Shown here piece by piece: positions 25,922-34,815 of a DNA stretch of 64,000 bases (position 1 is its first letter; every line of letters begins with the position of its first letter). The notes under the pieces were generated by a model. The model saw nothing but the letters and a program-made list of their open reading frames with translations. It was not told the DNA's origin and did no database searches. Origin of the DNA: UBA2136 sp963974105 (GTDB lineage: Bacteria; Pseudomonadota; Alphaproteobacteria; UBA2136); NCBI GenBank assembly GCA_963974105.1, contig CAXBBG010000001.1, positions 558,001 to 622,000 of the forward strand, written 5' to 3'. Position numbers and translations under genes: made by a program.

Positions 25922-26029
25922 GCGGTAATAAAGTGTTTGTTTTAAAGTCAGTGCCGACGGTTGAATAAATATTTTATTACTAAGCTTCCCTCTTGCTTGG
26001 GCATAATGTAAGTTATGCCCGCTTTTTTT
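25922..26029 (+). ncRNA. Candidate small RNA upstream of priA
   Basis: A strong plus-strand terminator at 25999-26029 has no plus-strand gene upstream of it: the neighbour DUF484 is on the minus strand and starts at 25823. A plus transcript must therefore start inside the gap. A possible -10 TAATAT (25911-25916) would give an RNA of about 108 bases. The start is approximate and no RNA family is recognised. The remaining 25824-25910 and 26030-26136 stretches hold nothing else I can support. Confidence 0.4.
25999..26029 (+). terminator. Orphan rho-independent terminator
   Basis: GGGCATAA (25999-26006) and TTATGCCC (26013-26020) around a six-base loop, then GC and seven Ts. Confidence 0.85.
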
Positions 26030-26136
26030 GGAAAAGTTTTTTTGTTGTATTCTGTCTTATTGTTTCCCCTGTTGATTTTTATAGTGTCATGTTAAAGTAC
26101 CTTCATCAAGTGTTATAAGGGATTTGTAGAAAAATA

Positions 26137-28305
26137 ATGGTGCATCAAAGCAACAGGTTTATCGTGAGGGTGGCGACCTCTTTAGCTGTGCCTAAAATGC
26201 TTGATTATCTCTTGTTTTTAGACGCTGAGCCGCAGTTGGGGTCTTTTGTTGAAATTGAAGTTGGCACTAAATCTGTCCATGGTGTTATTTTTGAAATTGT
26301 AAATCAGTCACAAAATGGCTTCGACGTGAAAAAATTAAAAGAAGCACGTTTTTTAGAATCTGTTCCCCCTGTTTCATTGCCTATGTTGAAGTTTTATCGT
26401 TGGGTATCCCGTTATACAATGGCCTTACCAGGAGACCCTATTCGTGCAGCTTTGGTTGCAGGTAAGGTGCCTCAGGTTGTTTCTCCCGACTATTTTTTAG
26501 TACGTACTGCTCAGCCTATTGAAAGATTGACGACTGCCAGAGCAAAGGTGTTAGAAGCTGTAAAAAGTGCACAATATACCTCTCAGTCAAGTTTGTCAGA
26601 GGCGTCTGGTGTTGGTGTTTCTGTTGTTAAATGGATGATTGATAATGGTGTTTTGAATTGGGAAAAAATGCCTGAAGAAAAGTTTTCTTTTGATATTCAG
26701 TTACCAGAACTTTCGTCCTCGCAAGCCGTTGCTGCAGGGCAGCTTGCTTCGGCGGTCGCATTGGGTGCGCATAAACCATTTTTTTTAGATGGTGTGATGG
26801 GGAGTGGTAAGACAGAAGTTTATTTTGATACGATTGCGCGCATTTTAACGGAAGATGAAACAGGGCAGGTTTTATTGTTGGTGCCAGAAATTGCACTTAC
26901 CCCTCAGCTGGTACAACGTTTTGAAAAGCGTTTTGGCTTTATTCCCACACTTTGGCACTCTGGTTTATCGGATAAGGCACGTCGTAAAAACTGGTGGCAG
27001 GTGTCTAATGGTAAGGCGCGGGTTATTATTGGAGCAAGATCGGCCCTTTTCTTAGGGTATCAAAATTTAAAATTCATTGTGGTCGATGAAGAACACGATA
27101 GCTCTTATAAACAGGAAGAGGTTTTTCGATATCACGGACGTGATATGGCCGTGGCTCTCTCACATTTATGGGCTTGCCCTATTGTTTTATGTTCTGCCAC
27201 GCCTTCGGCCGAAACATGGTTGAATGTCAAACGCGGGCGTTATGAGCATTTGATGTTAGAGGGGCGTTTTGCAGGGGCTAAGTTACCTGCTATGCGTTTG
27301 ATTGACATGAAAGAGGGTGGGGTTGGTAAAAAAGATAAGTGGTTAAGCGCTCCTATTGTTGATGCGATTACGCAGCGTCTTGATAAGGGTGAACAGTCAT
27401 TGGTGTTTTTAAACCGCCGTGGGGTCGCACCACTTCTTATTTGTGGGGGATGTGGTGGACGTACAGGTTGTCCGAGTTGTGATGCGTCTTTAGTTGTGCA
27501 CCATAGTTATTTAATTTGTCACCATTGTGGTTTTAGCGAACGTATACCAAAGGAATGTCCAAGTTGTGGTAGCGAAAAATTGCGCCCATTTGGTCCTGGA
27601 ACACGTAAAATTAAAGAAGAATTGGAAGGTTTGTTCCCAGATGCACGTATTGCTGTAGCGGATAGCGACAGTATACGCGGTGATAAGCAAATGGGTGAAT
27701 TAGTGACTAAAATGGAAATGGGTGACATAGATATTTTAGTTGGCACACAAATGGTCGCGAAGGGGCACCATTTCCCGAATTTGACTTTTGTTGGTATTGT
27801 AGATGGTGATATGGGCTTGGCGCGCGGTGAGCTTAGGGCAGCTGAGCGCACATTCCAAGTTTTAATGCAAGTTGCTGGGCGTGCGGGGCGTGAAAAAAAG
27901 GCTGGTGAGGTGTATATTCAGACGCATGATCCTAAACATCCGCTGTTTGATTGCTTGCTCACGTGTGACAGAGACCGTTTTTTGAAAATGGAACTCACAA
28001 GCCGTAAGCAGTGGCAAGACCCGCCTTTTAGTCGGCAAGTGGCTTTGATTGTTAGTGGTAAAGATGAGCGTGAAGTAGCGCAATCTGCGCGGTTGTTGGC
28101 AAAAGTTTTTCCTTTGGAGTCGGGTGTAGAAATATTAGGCCCAGCACCTGCACCTTTGGCAAAGTTGCGTGATAGGTATCGTTATCGCTTGTTGGTTAAA
28201 AGTGCTGAGAATAATCATTCTATAATACAAAAATGGCTATCAGGAACAAAAATACCTTCTTCTATTCGTGTTGTTGTGGATGTTGACCCTGTAAGTTTTT
28301 ACTAG
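26137..28305 (+). CDS. priA: Primosomal protein N', replication restart helicase
   Basis: Superfamily 2 DNA helicase that reloads the replisome at stalled forks. 722 residues. An N-terminal DNA-binding domain comes first. Helicase motifs follow: GVMGSGKTEVY (Walker A), VVDEEHDSSYKQ (Walker B), CSATPS, and the later VGTQMVAKGHHFPN and QVAGRAGR. The zinc-binding Cys cluster (CGGC..., CPSC, CHHC, CPSC) lies around residues 432-475. The ribosome site is weak (AAGGGA about 15 bases upstream). Confidence 0.96.
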   Translation: MVHQSNRFIVRVATSLAVPKMLDYLLFLDAEPQLGSFVEIEVGTKSVHGVIFEIVNQSQNGFDVKKLKEARFLESVPPVSLPMLKFYRWVSRYTMALPGDPIRAALVAGKVPQVVSPDYFLVRTAQPIERLTTARAKVLEAVKSAQYTSQSSLSEASGVGVSVVKWMIDNGVLNWEKMPEEKFSFDIQLPELSSSQAVAAGQLASAVALGAHKPFFLDGVMGSGKTEVYFDTIARILTEDETGQVLLLVPEIALTPQLVQRFEKRFGFIPTLWHSGLSDKARRKNWWQVSNGKARVIIGARSALFLGYQNLKFIVVDEEHDSSYKQEEVFRYHGRDMAVALSHLWACPIVLCSATPSAETWLNVKRGRYEHLMLEGRFAGAKLPAMRLIDMKEGGVGKKDKWLSAPIVDAITQRLDKGEQSLVFLNRRGVAPLLICGGCGGRTGCPSCDASLVVHHSYLICHHCGFSERIPKECPSCGSEKLRPFGPGTRKIKEELEGLFPDARIAVADSDSIRGDKQMGELVTKMEMGDIDILVGTQMVAKGHHFPNLTFVGIVDGDMGLARGELRAAERTFQVLMQVAGRAGREKKAGEVYIQTHDPKHPLFDCLLTCDRDRFLKMELTSRKQWQDPPFSRQVALIVSGKDEREVAQSARLLAKVFPLESGVEILGPAPAPLAKLRDRYRYRLLVKSAENNHSIIQKWLSGTKIPSSIRVVVDVDPVSFY

Positions 28306-28453
28306 CAATTAAAAGGGGTATCTCCCCAATAAATACATCAAAAATGTCATATCCCTCTCTGTTTGTGTGATTATAATATTAACAAAAAATCAATACTTTA
28401 AGTAAAATGCCTGCATAAAAATGATAATTTAATCACAGTGTGTTTCTTTAAAC

Positions 28454-28469
28454 TGGCACGCGTCTTGCT
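28454..28469 (+). promoter_or_regulatory. Sigma-54 (RpoN) promoter
   Basis: TGGCACG (28454-28460), four bases, TTGCT (28465-28469) reproduces the conserved -24/-12 core, with a C before TGGCACG as in the consensus. It lies about 72 bases before the pilin-like ATG. Transcription would start near 28480 and would need an RpoN-dependent activator. Confidence 0.8.
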
Positions 28470-28500
28470 GTATACACATTGGGGAGCTTTGAGGATGAAT

Positions 28501-28548
28501 ATGAAACATGATAACATATATCGAACTGGGAGAAGAGATTATGCGTAA
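28501..28548 (+). CDS. Possible 15-codon leader peptide overlapping the pilin-like start
   Basis: ATG 28501 has a good ribosome site (GAGG, six to eight bases upstream). It encodes MKHDNIYRTGRRDYA and stops at 28546-28548, overlapping the next ATG (28541) by eight bases. This could couple translation to the pilin-like gene, or could be chance. Confidence 0.25.
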   Translation: MKHDNIYRTGRRDYA

Positions 28549-29116
28549 GTTATTTAAAGTAATTAAAAGTCAAACAGGCTTAGCAGCCGATGAAGCTATT
28601 TTAGCTACCGCAATGGTAGCAAGTTTAGGTGCCTTTGTTGTTGTAAATGTGCCTTGGGAAGGGATGTTTAATGCCTCTTCTAAAATGCAAGAAAAATTAG
28701 TGACACTTGAGCAGGCGAATGCCGAATTTTATGAACGCCACCGCATGTGGCCACACCAAACGACTTCTGGTGACTGGCGTATGAATGTGAGTGCCCTTGT
28801 TTCACCACGTGCTATGCGTTACCCATACAACTCTATGACTTCTTTTAAAAATTATATCAGCGAAATGTCTAAAGAATATAACGCTAATGGCGTACGCCAT
28901 GAATACGGCGTTGGCGGTGTTGTTATGCAGCGTCCAGTTAGCTATCAAGGTGCAGAATATATTGAAATTATTCTAGAAGGTGTGCCACTAGCTGATGCAC
29001 GCAAGTTGGATGAAACTATTGACGGTAGTTACGACCCTGATGCTGGGCGTGTTTACTTTGTATTTGATGAAGCTGAAAATGTCGTAGATCTGCATTACCG
29101 TGCGAATCAAATATAA
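28541..29116 (+). CDS. Type IV pilin-like/pseudopilin protein
   Basis: 191 residues. The N-terminus has a short basic leader of 13 residues ending SQTG, then LAADE. Glu at +5 and about 20 hydrophobic residues after it (AILATAMVASLGAFVVVNV) form the class III prepilin signal. Past the helix, ANAEFYERHRMWP resembles the helix end of pilins and minor pilins. The C-terminal KLDETIDGSYDPDAGRV recalls the end of some major pilins. Asp at +4 is unusual. No Cys. The start has a GGGAGAAGAG ribosome site. The sigma-54 promoter fits pilin control by PilR-type activators. No other pilus genes are in the window. Confidence 0.7.
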   Translation: MRKLFKVIKSQTGLAADEAILATAMVASLGAFVVVNVPWEGMFNASSKMQEKLVTLEQANAEFYERHRMWPHQTTSGDWRMNVSALVSPRAMRYPYNSMTSFKNYISEMSKEYNANGVRHEYGVGGVVMQRPVSYQGAEYIEIILEGVPLADARKLDETIDGSYDPDAGRVYFVFDEAENVVDLHYRANQI

Positions 29117-29132
29117 ATAAAATAATTATTTT

Positions 29133-29159
29133 AAAAAAGTGCCTTAGGCACTTTTTTTT
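29133..29159. terminator. Terminator of the pilin-like gene
   Basis: AAAAAAGTGCC-TTA-GGCACTTTTTT followed by more Ts; the A-rich left side may also serve the convergent methyltransferase gene. Confidence 0.9.
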
Positions 29160-29766
29160 ATGGGTGAATATTAAGTACAAAACGTTTAGGAGGACGTGCT
29201 GGGCTTGTTTCTATATAGGTGATAGAATGGTCGTATACCTTCAGTATTTCTGTGAAGTATTCTAAATTATGGCTGTGGTGTATAAGTGTACATGTACCGC
29301 CTTTCTGTGTGAGGGATATACAGTTTATAAGCCATTGTTGCATTTGCTGAATACTAGCACCGTGCGCTAAATTTTTTTGTGTGCTTTTGGCTTTAAAGCC
29401 TTTTTCCGTATTATGATAAGGCGGGTTTGATAAAACGAGATCGTATTTTAGTTTAGGCTTTTCTATAAGTATATTACAGGGTTTAAATATCAAATTTCCA
29501 ATTTTATTATACTGCGCGTTATGGTTGGCAATATTTAGTAAGTTTGTATCTATTTCATAACCGGTCACCTGTGCCTGTGGGTTTTTGAGTGCCTGTATGC
29601 AGGCAATTGTCCCAATACCACTACCAACATCACAGATTGTTTTTGGTTTTTTTAGAGGGGTTGTGTAATCACATAGCCAAAAAGGGTCTTGTGTTGGCCT
29701 TGGCACGTTTGCTATGTCTAAAAAAGTTAGGGCACCTTTTAAAATGGTATATGTTTGAACGCCCAT
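29158..29766 (-). CDS. TrmN6-like class I methyltransferase
   Basis: 202 residues with an S-adenosylmethionine site (ICDVGSGIGTIAC), an acidic end of strand 2 (GYEIDTNLL) and the adenine/amine-methylating motif NPPY at about 113. The C-terminal ARPPKRFVL is typical of the tRNA1(Val) A37 N6-methyltransferase group. It is shorter at the N-terminus than usual (about 245 residues), so the substrate could differ. It lies 17 bases after the large lipoprotein gene on the same strand. Confidence 0.75.
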   Translation of the reverse strand: MGVQTYTILKGALTFLDIANVPRPTQDPFWLCDYTTPLKKPKTICDVGSGIGTIACIQALKNPQAQVTGYEIDTNLLNIANHNAQYNKIGNLIFKPCNILIEKPKLKYDLVLSNPPYHNTEKGFKAKSTQKNLAHGASIQQMQQWLINCISLTQKGGTCTLIHHSHNLEYFTEILKVYDHSITYIETSPARPPKRFVLNIHP

Positions 29767-29782
29767 CTAGGTGCCTAACTGA

Positions 29783-32700
29783 TTATTCGTCTTGTACGGA
29801 CTTAACGCGGTTGATTTTGCTTGGTGTTGGTTCTGGTTTTTCAAAAATCTTACTGCCTGTTACAATATAGCTATAGCGTTGGCGTCCCCAATGCTTGTTG
29901 TGGCCAGCACATGTAATTTCTTCACCAATAGGCTGACAGCGTATAACAGCATCTAGCGTACCACCGTTGATAAGTGGATATGTATAGCTAAATGATATGA
30001 GTTGCTTGTCAGGGCTGTAAAAGCCATCCATTGGGCGTGGTCGCTCTGAAGAAGGGTGGTAAACAACACCTTTAATAGGGTATATGGTTCCCATGATTTG
30101 CGCGCCTTGTTTTGGCGTAATAGCGCGGCGCTCGTCTGTCTTAAATTCTATAATTGAACCTACAGGCATGACGTGACGTGAACGTATATCGTTATCGTCG
30201 TGGGTGCTTGTTATGGTGTATTTACCATCTGGGAAATTCGGTTTTTGTGTACTGTAGCCACGTACACGCTTAAAGGTAAATGAATCGTCGTTTGTGAAGT
30301 ATATGATACGGTCACCTTCAAGGCTTAAACTTTTTAAATCGCCAAATATTTTTTCAAATGATACTGGTAAGCCTTGCCCTGATTTTTGATTGTCAGGTAT
30401 GACAATTTCCATTGTATTTGGGTTAATGCGACCTGTAATTTCATAACGAGAAACTTTCCCATAATCTTCAGAAAGGTCTTTTGGTGATTGTACTTTGATA
30501 TCACCTAAGTGGCTTAGAAGTGTGACTTTTACCGCTAACAAGTCTTTTTGATCATCTAATTTGGTGCTTTCTTCCGTTTCTTTATCATTGATCAAGTCAA
30601 TAAATAATAGTTTTGTTGAAACAGGTTTTAGAGCATCTTTATTAGGCTTAATAGAATAAGCACCAACTTGGGCACGCACAGTTTCTACATATTCTTGTAG
30701 GTACGGGCGGGCTTGCTCTATCAGTGTTACATCTGACAGAATGGTGAATAAACTTGCGGCTTTTTCATGGTTGCCTGCATCGTAAGCTTCAATAGCGCGC
30801 ATAAGCGTTGTAAATTGAGGTTTTGTGTCAATTAACATGGTTTTAAATTCATCACCACTTAATGTCCAAAGTTTTTTAGATTCTTCAAGGGTTGTTAGTT
30901 TTTCCATGGTTTTGTTTACAATGAAAGTTTTTGGAATATCAGTGTAAATTTTCTGAAGCTTAATACCTTGAAGCGCGAATTCGAGCGCTGTAAGGCTTTT
31001 GTCTTCAGAAAGGCTGTTTTTAATAGCGTTGATAAGATAGGCGTGTCTATCTTTTTCAGGGAAGTTATCGCTAAAATATGTGTAAAGTTTATGTAATGAA
31101 ACAGGTGTCGCATATGCCCCTTCAGACTTTACAATTAAACTTTTTAAAAGGTTGTCGATAACTTCAGGCTGTTTGGCAAAATGCTTTTGTAAGAAGGTGA
31201 ATTTGTCACCAAGTTCAATTTTGGATTCTTCTTTTGTTTGTAACAGAGCATCACTTGTGTTTGCATTAAGCTGTTTTTGAATGCCTGATTGTGTTAGGTA
31301 ATCGTCAAAGCTTTGAAGTAATAAGCTGTCTAGGCTAAAGTCTATGCCCATAGTTTCAGATAAAAATTCTGCTAATTTATCCATGCCTTCAAATTCGTTT
31401 TTTTGCCATTTTTTCTCTAAAGCTTCAATGGTAATTGACACGACTTTTTGGCGAGAGAGACGGGCGATGTCGGGTTGGAAAGATGCGTATTTGTAAACTA
31501 AATCATAATTTGCTTGATTTACAGCGCCAATCATTGCTTCATTAAGAAGTTTTGTGACACGTGTTTTAACAGCTTGAGCGCCCTCTGCTGGTAAAATAAT
31601 GTGCTGAATAACATCTAAAATACTTAAATTTGCAAGGGTAAGGTCTTCTGCAATGGTAAACAATGTGTCGTTGTATGTGTTTATCATGCTTGAAGGGATG
31701 TCGCCAGGTGCTAAGTCTTCAAATAAGATAGAAGCGTCTCTTGTTTTTTTGGCATATGTCGCAGCAGGTTCAAGGAAAATATCCCATGATTTTTGATTTT
31801 TAGGATTGGTTAGAAGGGCAAGTTTAATGAATTTTAATTTTAAAAGTTCAATGTTAAGCGCGCGTTCTTTTTCCATTGCGATTGTTTGAGATATATCTTC
31901 CGCTATCGCTAGGTTTTCTACTGGTTCTTTAGAGGCTGTTTTAACAGAATGTTGTTTTGCGCGGTCTAAAAATGGTACGTCACGTGACATGGCGTAAACA
32001 GCATTGGCAATTTGTGCCTGACCACTTTCAGTGTTGAGGTATGGAATATCTGCTTCAATTAGTATTTTACGCAGGTCTTTGATAAATGTTTCGGTGCCGT
32101 CATTGGGGTTGCCTTCAATGGTCATTTGGTAAATGGCATAAGGCAACGCTTTAATACTGTCGTCATTTAATGGAATTGTACTATCTGCTGTTTTAAAGTG
32201 TTCTAAAGCTTCTTTAATAATGTCTTGGTCATTTTGAATGTAGCCGTTTAAAAGCAATGCCATGGCTTGGTTTGGGTTTTTAATGACAAGTTTTTTGCTT
32301 AATGACTCTGTTAGAGTATTTGCAGGCGGTATATCGCCTTTAATAATGTGTTCTGATGCTTTTTTGAACGTTAGGATAGAAAGTTTTTGCAATAAAGGCC
32401 CGTAAGGCATGAATTGGTTGATACTGGCAAGGGCTTTAGGGTGGTGTTTGCTTTTTATAAGACCTTCCGTCACGTTTAAAATACGGTCATGTAGGTTGAG
32501 TGATGTACCATCAACGTCAACAATTGGGTCTTTAATTTTAGTGAAATGATGGGTAAGGCTCTCTAATTTCCTTGGTGCTTTATCAAAACAGTCTGTTTTT
32601 GCACATTCACTCAAAATAACTTCTGTCATAAGCGCATGGTATAGCGGGTTTTCTGGCTCATCTTCAATTTCATCAGCTAACCAATCAATGGCATCTTCGT

Positions 32701-32800
32701 AGTTACCTTCTTGAATGTATGCGTCTATTTTCTCGATAGGATTTGAACATCCAGAAAGAGTCAAAGTAAGTAATGCCAGCGCTATAACGGTTTTTTTCAT
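29783..32800 (-). CDS. Large repeat-containing lipoprotein, unrecognised
   Basis: 1005 residues, the largest protein in the window. The signal peptide MKKTVIALALLTLTLSGC ends in a lipobox with Cys18. The mature N-terminus (AYIQEGNYEDAIDWLADEI, then PLYHALM) reads as a TPR-like helical hairpin, and further alpha-helical, TPR-like repeats extend to about residue 700. The last 250 residues are beta-rich, with several FTFKR/KYTITS/SFSYTY strands and a Cys pair (IRCQPIGEEITC). No named family recognised. Helical repeats suggest a scaffold on the inner face of the outer membrane (inference). Confidence 0.8.
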   Translation of the reverse strand: MKKTVIALALLTLTLSGCSNPIEKIDAYIQEGNYEDAIDWLADEIEDEPENPLYHALMTEVILSECAKTDCFDKAPRKLESLTHHFTKIKDPIVDVDGTSLNLHDRILNVTEGLIKSKHHPKALASINQFMPYGPLLQKLSILTFKKASEHIIKGDIPPANTLTESLSKKLVIKNPNQAMALLLNGYIQNDQDIIKEALEHFKTADSTIPLNDDSIKALPYAIYQMTIEGNPNDGTETFIKDLRKILIEADIPYLNTESGQAQIANAVYAMSRDVPFLDRAKQHSVKTASKEPVENLAIAEDISQTIAMEKERALNIELLKLKFIKLALLTNPKNQKSWDIFLEPAATYAKKTRDASILFEDLAPGDIPSSMINTYNDTLFTIAEDLTLANLSILDVIQHIILPAEGAQAVKTRVTKLLNEAMIGAVNQANYDLVYKYASFQPDIARLSRQKVVSITIEALEKKWQKNEFEGMDKLAEFLSETMGIDFSLDSLLLQSFDDYLTQSGIQKQLNANTSDALLQTKEESKIELGDKFTFLQKHFAKQPEVIDNLLKSLIVKSEGAYATPVSLHKLYTYFSDNFPEKDRHAYLINAIKNSLSEDKSLTALEFALQGIKLQKIYTDIPKTFIVNKTMEKLTTLEESKKLWTLSGDEFKTMLIDTKPQFTTLMRAIEAYDAGNHEKAASLFTILSDVTLIEQARPYLQEYVETVRAQVGAYSIKPNKDALKPVSTKLLFIDLINDKETEESTKLDDQKDLLAVKVTLLSHLGDIKVQSPKDLSEDYGKVSRYEITGRINPNTMEIVIPDNQKSGQGLPVSFEKIFGDLKSLSLEGDRIIYFTNDDSFTFKRVRGYSTQKPNFPDGKYTITSTHDDNDIRSRHVMPVGSIIEFKTDERRAITPKQGAQIMGTIYPIKGVVYHPSSERPRPMDGFYSPDKQLISFSYTYPLINGGTLDAVIRCQPIGEEITCAGHNKHWGRQRYSYIVTGSKIFEKPEPTPSKINRVKSVQDE

Positions 32801-32956
32801 AAAATTGCCTTAAGTATTTGTTTGCTCATAAAAGCTTGTTGCCATTTTACATTTATTTTTTATCTGGGGGCAAGGTAGGGCTGTTATTGCTGTTTATGTA
32901 CTGTGTCTTTGCAGTTGCACTTGCACTTAAAGGCGCACACCCTTATTATAAAGCTT

Positions 32957-33802
32957 ATGAAAAGAATTATATATGTTTTAGCCCTTGTCGTTTTTTTAGT
33001 GAAGGCGTCTTTTTCTGCGGCTTATGAATGGAAAAAAGACGGGGAACGCTTAACTTATGACGTCAATTGGTCGTTTTTAAATGTGGGGCAAGCTGAGCTT
33101 TTATTTAGAACCAATGCTGATAATTATAAAATAATTGGTCGTGCTTGGACGGGAAAAAGTGTGAATGCTGTGTATCATTTGCTGGATCGTATTTTAATTC
33201 AGGGTCAGTTGCAAAATGGTGGTCTTTTAACAGAAAGTTACACTGCTTTTTTAAATGAAAATAATTATAAAGCACATAAAACTGTTTTATACGATAGGTC
33301 GCAAGGTAAGGGTTATTATAAAAACATACATGGTGGTTTAGCGCCTGTAGCATACCCTATTGAAGAAGATAGCCGTGACCTTATGACGGCTTTATATCAT
33401 TTGCGTAGCTTGGAAAAAGAATTAAAAATAGGGGATGTGTACAAATTACCTATTTTTGAATTAGATAGCCTTTATGAAATGCAGATGCATGTGCGAGAAA
33501 AAAGGCGTATGAAAACAGTTTTAGGGAAAATAGATCTGTTTCGTATTCAGCCTGTTATGGTGGGTTTGGGTGATGCCAATAAACGTGTTAAAGACAGGCT
33601 TTCTATTTGGGTAACGGCTGATAAAAGATTTATACCTGTAAAAATAGAAATTGATCTACCCGTGGGTTCATTTCATGCTATGTTAACGCGATATGGTGCG
33701 GCAGACAGCGTGTCTGAGGCGCCTGAATACTTGCCCGAAAAAGGTAAAATAGACACTGACAAAGGAAAGAATACAACGCATGTCAATTTCATTACTGACT
33801 GA
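32957..33802 (+). CDS. DUF3108 domain periplasmic protein
   Basis: 281 residues with a signal peptide MKRIIYVLALVVFLVKASFS. The mature protein starts EWKKDGERLTYDVNWSF and follows the DUF3108 pattern of a beta-rich barrel-like fold (SFLNVGQAELLF, SIWVTADKRFIPVKIEI). Members are periplasmic and of unknown function. The start ATG at 32957 is chosen for the signal peptide; the frame is open further upstream. Its 3' end overlaps the heptose kinase gene by 23 bases, so they are co-expressed. Confidence 0.82.
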   Translation: MKRIIYVLALVVFLVKASFSAAYEWKKDGERLTYDVNWSFLNVGQAELLFRTNADNYKIIGRAWTGKSVNAVYHLLDRILIQGQLQNGGLLTESYTAFLNENNYKAHKTVLYDRSQGKGYYKNIHGGLAPVAYPIEEDSRDLMTALYHLRSLEKELKIGDVYKLPIFELDSLYEMQMHVREKRRMKTVLGKIDLFRIQPVMVGLGDANKRVKDRLSIWVTADKRFIPVKIEIDLPVGSFHAMLTRYGAADSVSEAPEYLPEKGKIDTDKGKNTTHVNFITD

Positions 33803-34778
33803 TTTAAATAAAAACCCCTTCCAAAATATTAAAGTTGCTATTTTGGGTGACGTGATGCTTGACCGATTTATTTATGGTGAGGTTGACCGCATTTCTCCAG
33901 AAGCACCTATCCCTGTTGTGCGTGTCACTAAACGTAATTCCCATTTAGGTGGTGCTGGTAATGTTGCGGCAAACCTTTCGTCCTTGGGCGGTTTACCTCT
34001 TATAATTGGACGTGTCGGCAATGACATCTTGGGTGAAGAGTTTACTCAAATGGCAAAAAATATGAACATTGACACGAAATATATTCTAAAAACTGAAGTG
34101 CCAACCATTAGCAAATCTCGCATTATTGCGCGTACTCAGCAAGTTGTGCGCTTTGATGAAGAATGTACAGACGCCCTTCAAGAACAAGAACGCAAACGCG
34201 TCTTAACAGTGCTAGAATCTGCACGAACAGAAACGGATGTCTTGATTGTGTCAGATTATTCTAAGGGCATGGTTGATGATAGAATGCTTGGCGATATAAA
34301 AAAAATATGGGGCACGGGCAAAATATTTATTGACCCAAAACCAAAAGGTGAAGCGCGTAACGTGGCCTATGTTGGGACAACAACAATGACACCAAACGTA
34401 CAAGAAGCTTGCGAACTTTTGGGCTGTGACAAACCCAAAAATAATGAAGACGCCGAAAAGATGGCTAAAGCATTGGTTGAAAAGTTTGATCTTGACCATG
34501 TGTTGTTAACCCGTAGCGGTGATGGTATGACTTTGGTTCAGAACGGTAAAACTTTACACCTTAAATCAAAAACACAAGAGGTTATTGATGTTTCAGGTGC
34601 AGGAGATACCGTGATAACTGTATTTGCAGCAGGTGTTGCAGCAGGCATGTCCGTGGAAGAGGCGGCGCATTTTGCGAACGTTTCAGGCGGTGTTGTGGTT
34701 GCAAAGTTAGGTACAGCATGCGCCACATGGGAAGATATGCAAGCCGCTATGGAAAAATATCTGCGTTATAACGACTAA
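33780..34778 (+). CDS. rfaE1: D-glycero-beta-D-manno-heptose-7-phosphate kinase (RfaE domain I)
   Basis: PfkB-family sugar kinase in ADP-heptose synthesis for the LPS inner core. 332 residues with GDVMLDRFIYGEVDRISPEA, GGAGNVAANL and the ATP/anion-hole motif DVSGAGDTV. It covers only the kinase half of E. coli HldE; the adenylyltransferase domain must be elsewhere. It lies between DUF3108 and kdsB in an LPS-precursor cluster. Confidence 0.92.
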   Translation: MSISLLTDLNKNPFQNIKVAILGDVMLDRFIYGEVDRISPEAPIPVVRVTKRNSHLGGAGNVAANLSSLGGLPLIIGRVGNDILGEEFTQMAKNMNIDTKYILKTEVPTISKSRIIARTQQVVRFDEECTDALQEQERKRVLTVLESARTETDVLIVSDYSKGMVDDRMLGDIKKIWGTGKIFIDPKPKGEARNVAYVGTTTMTPNVQEACELLGCDKPKNNEDAEKMAKALVEKFDLDHVLLTRSGDGMTLVQNGKTLHLKSKTQEVIDVSGAGDTVITVFAAGVAAGMSVEEAAHFANVSGGVVVAKLGTACATWEDMQAAMEKYLRYND

Positions 34779-34815
34779 TTTAAATTATTCAAAAAAGATA
34801 AAAGGTTCTATTTTT

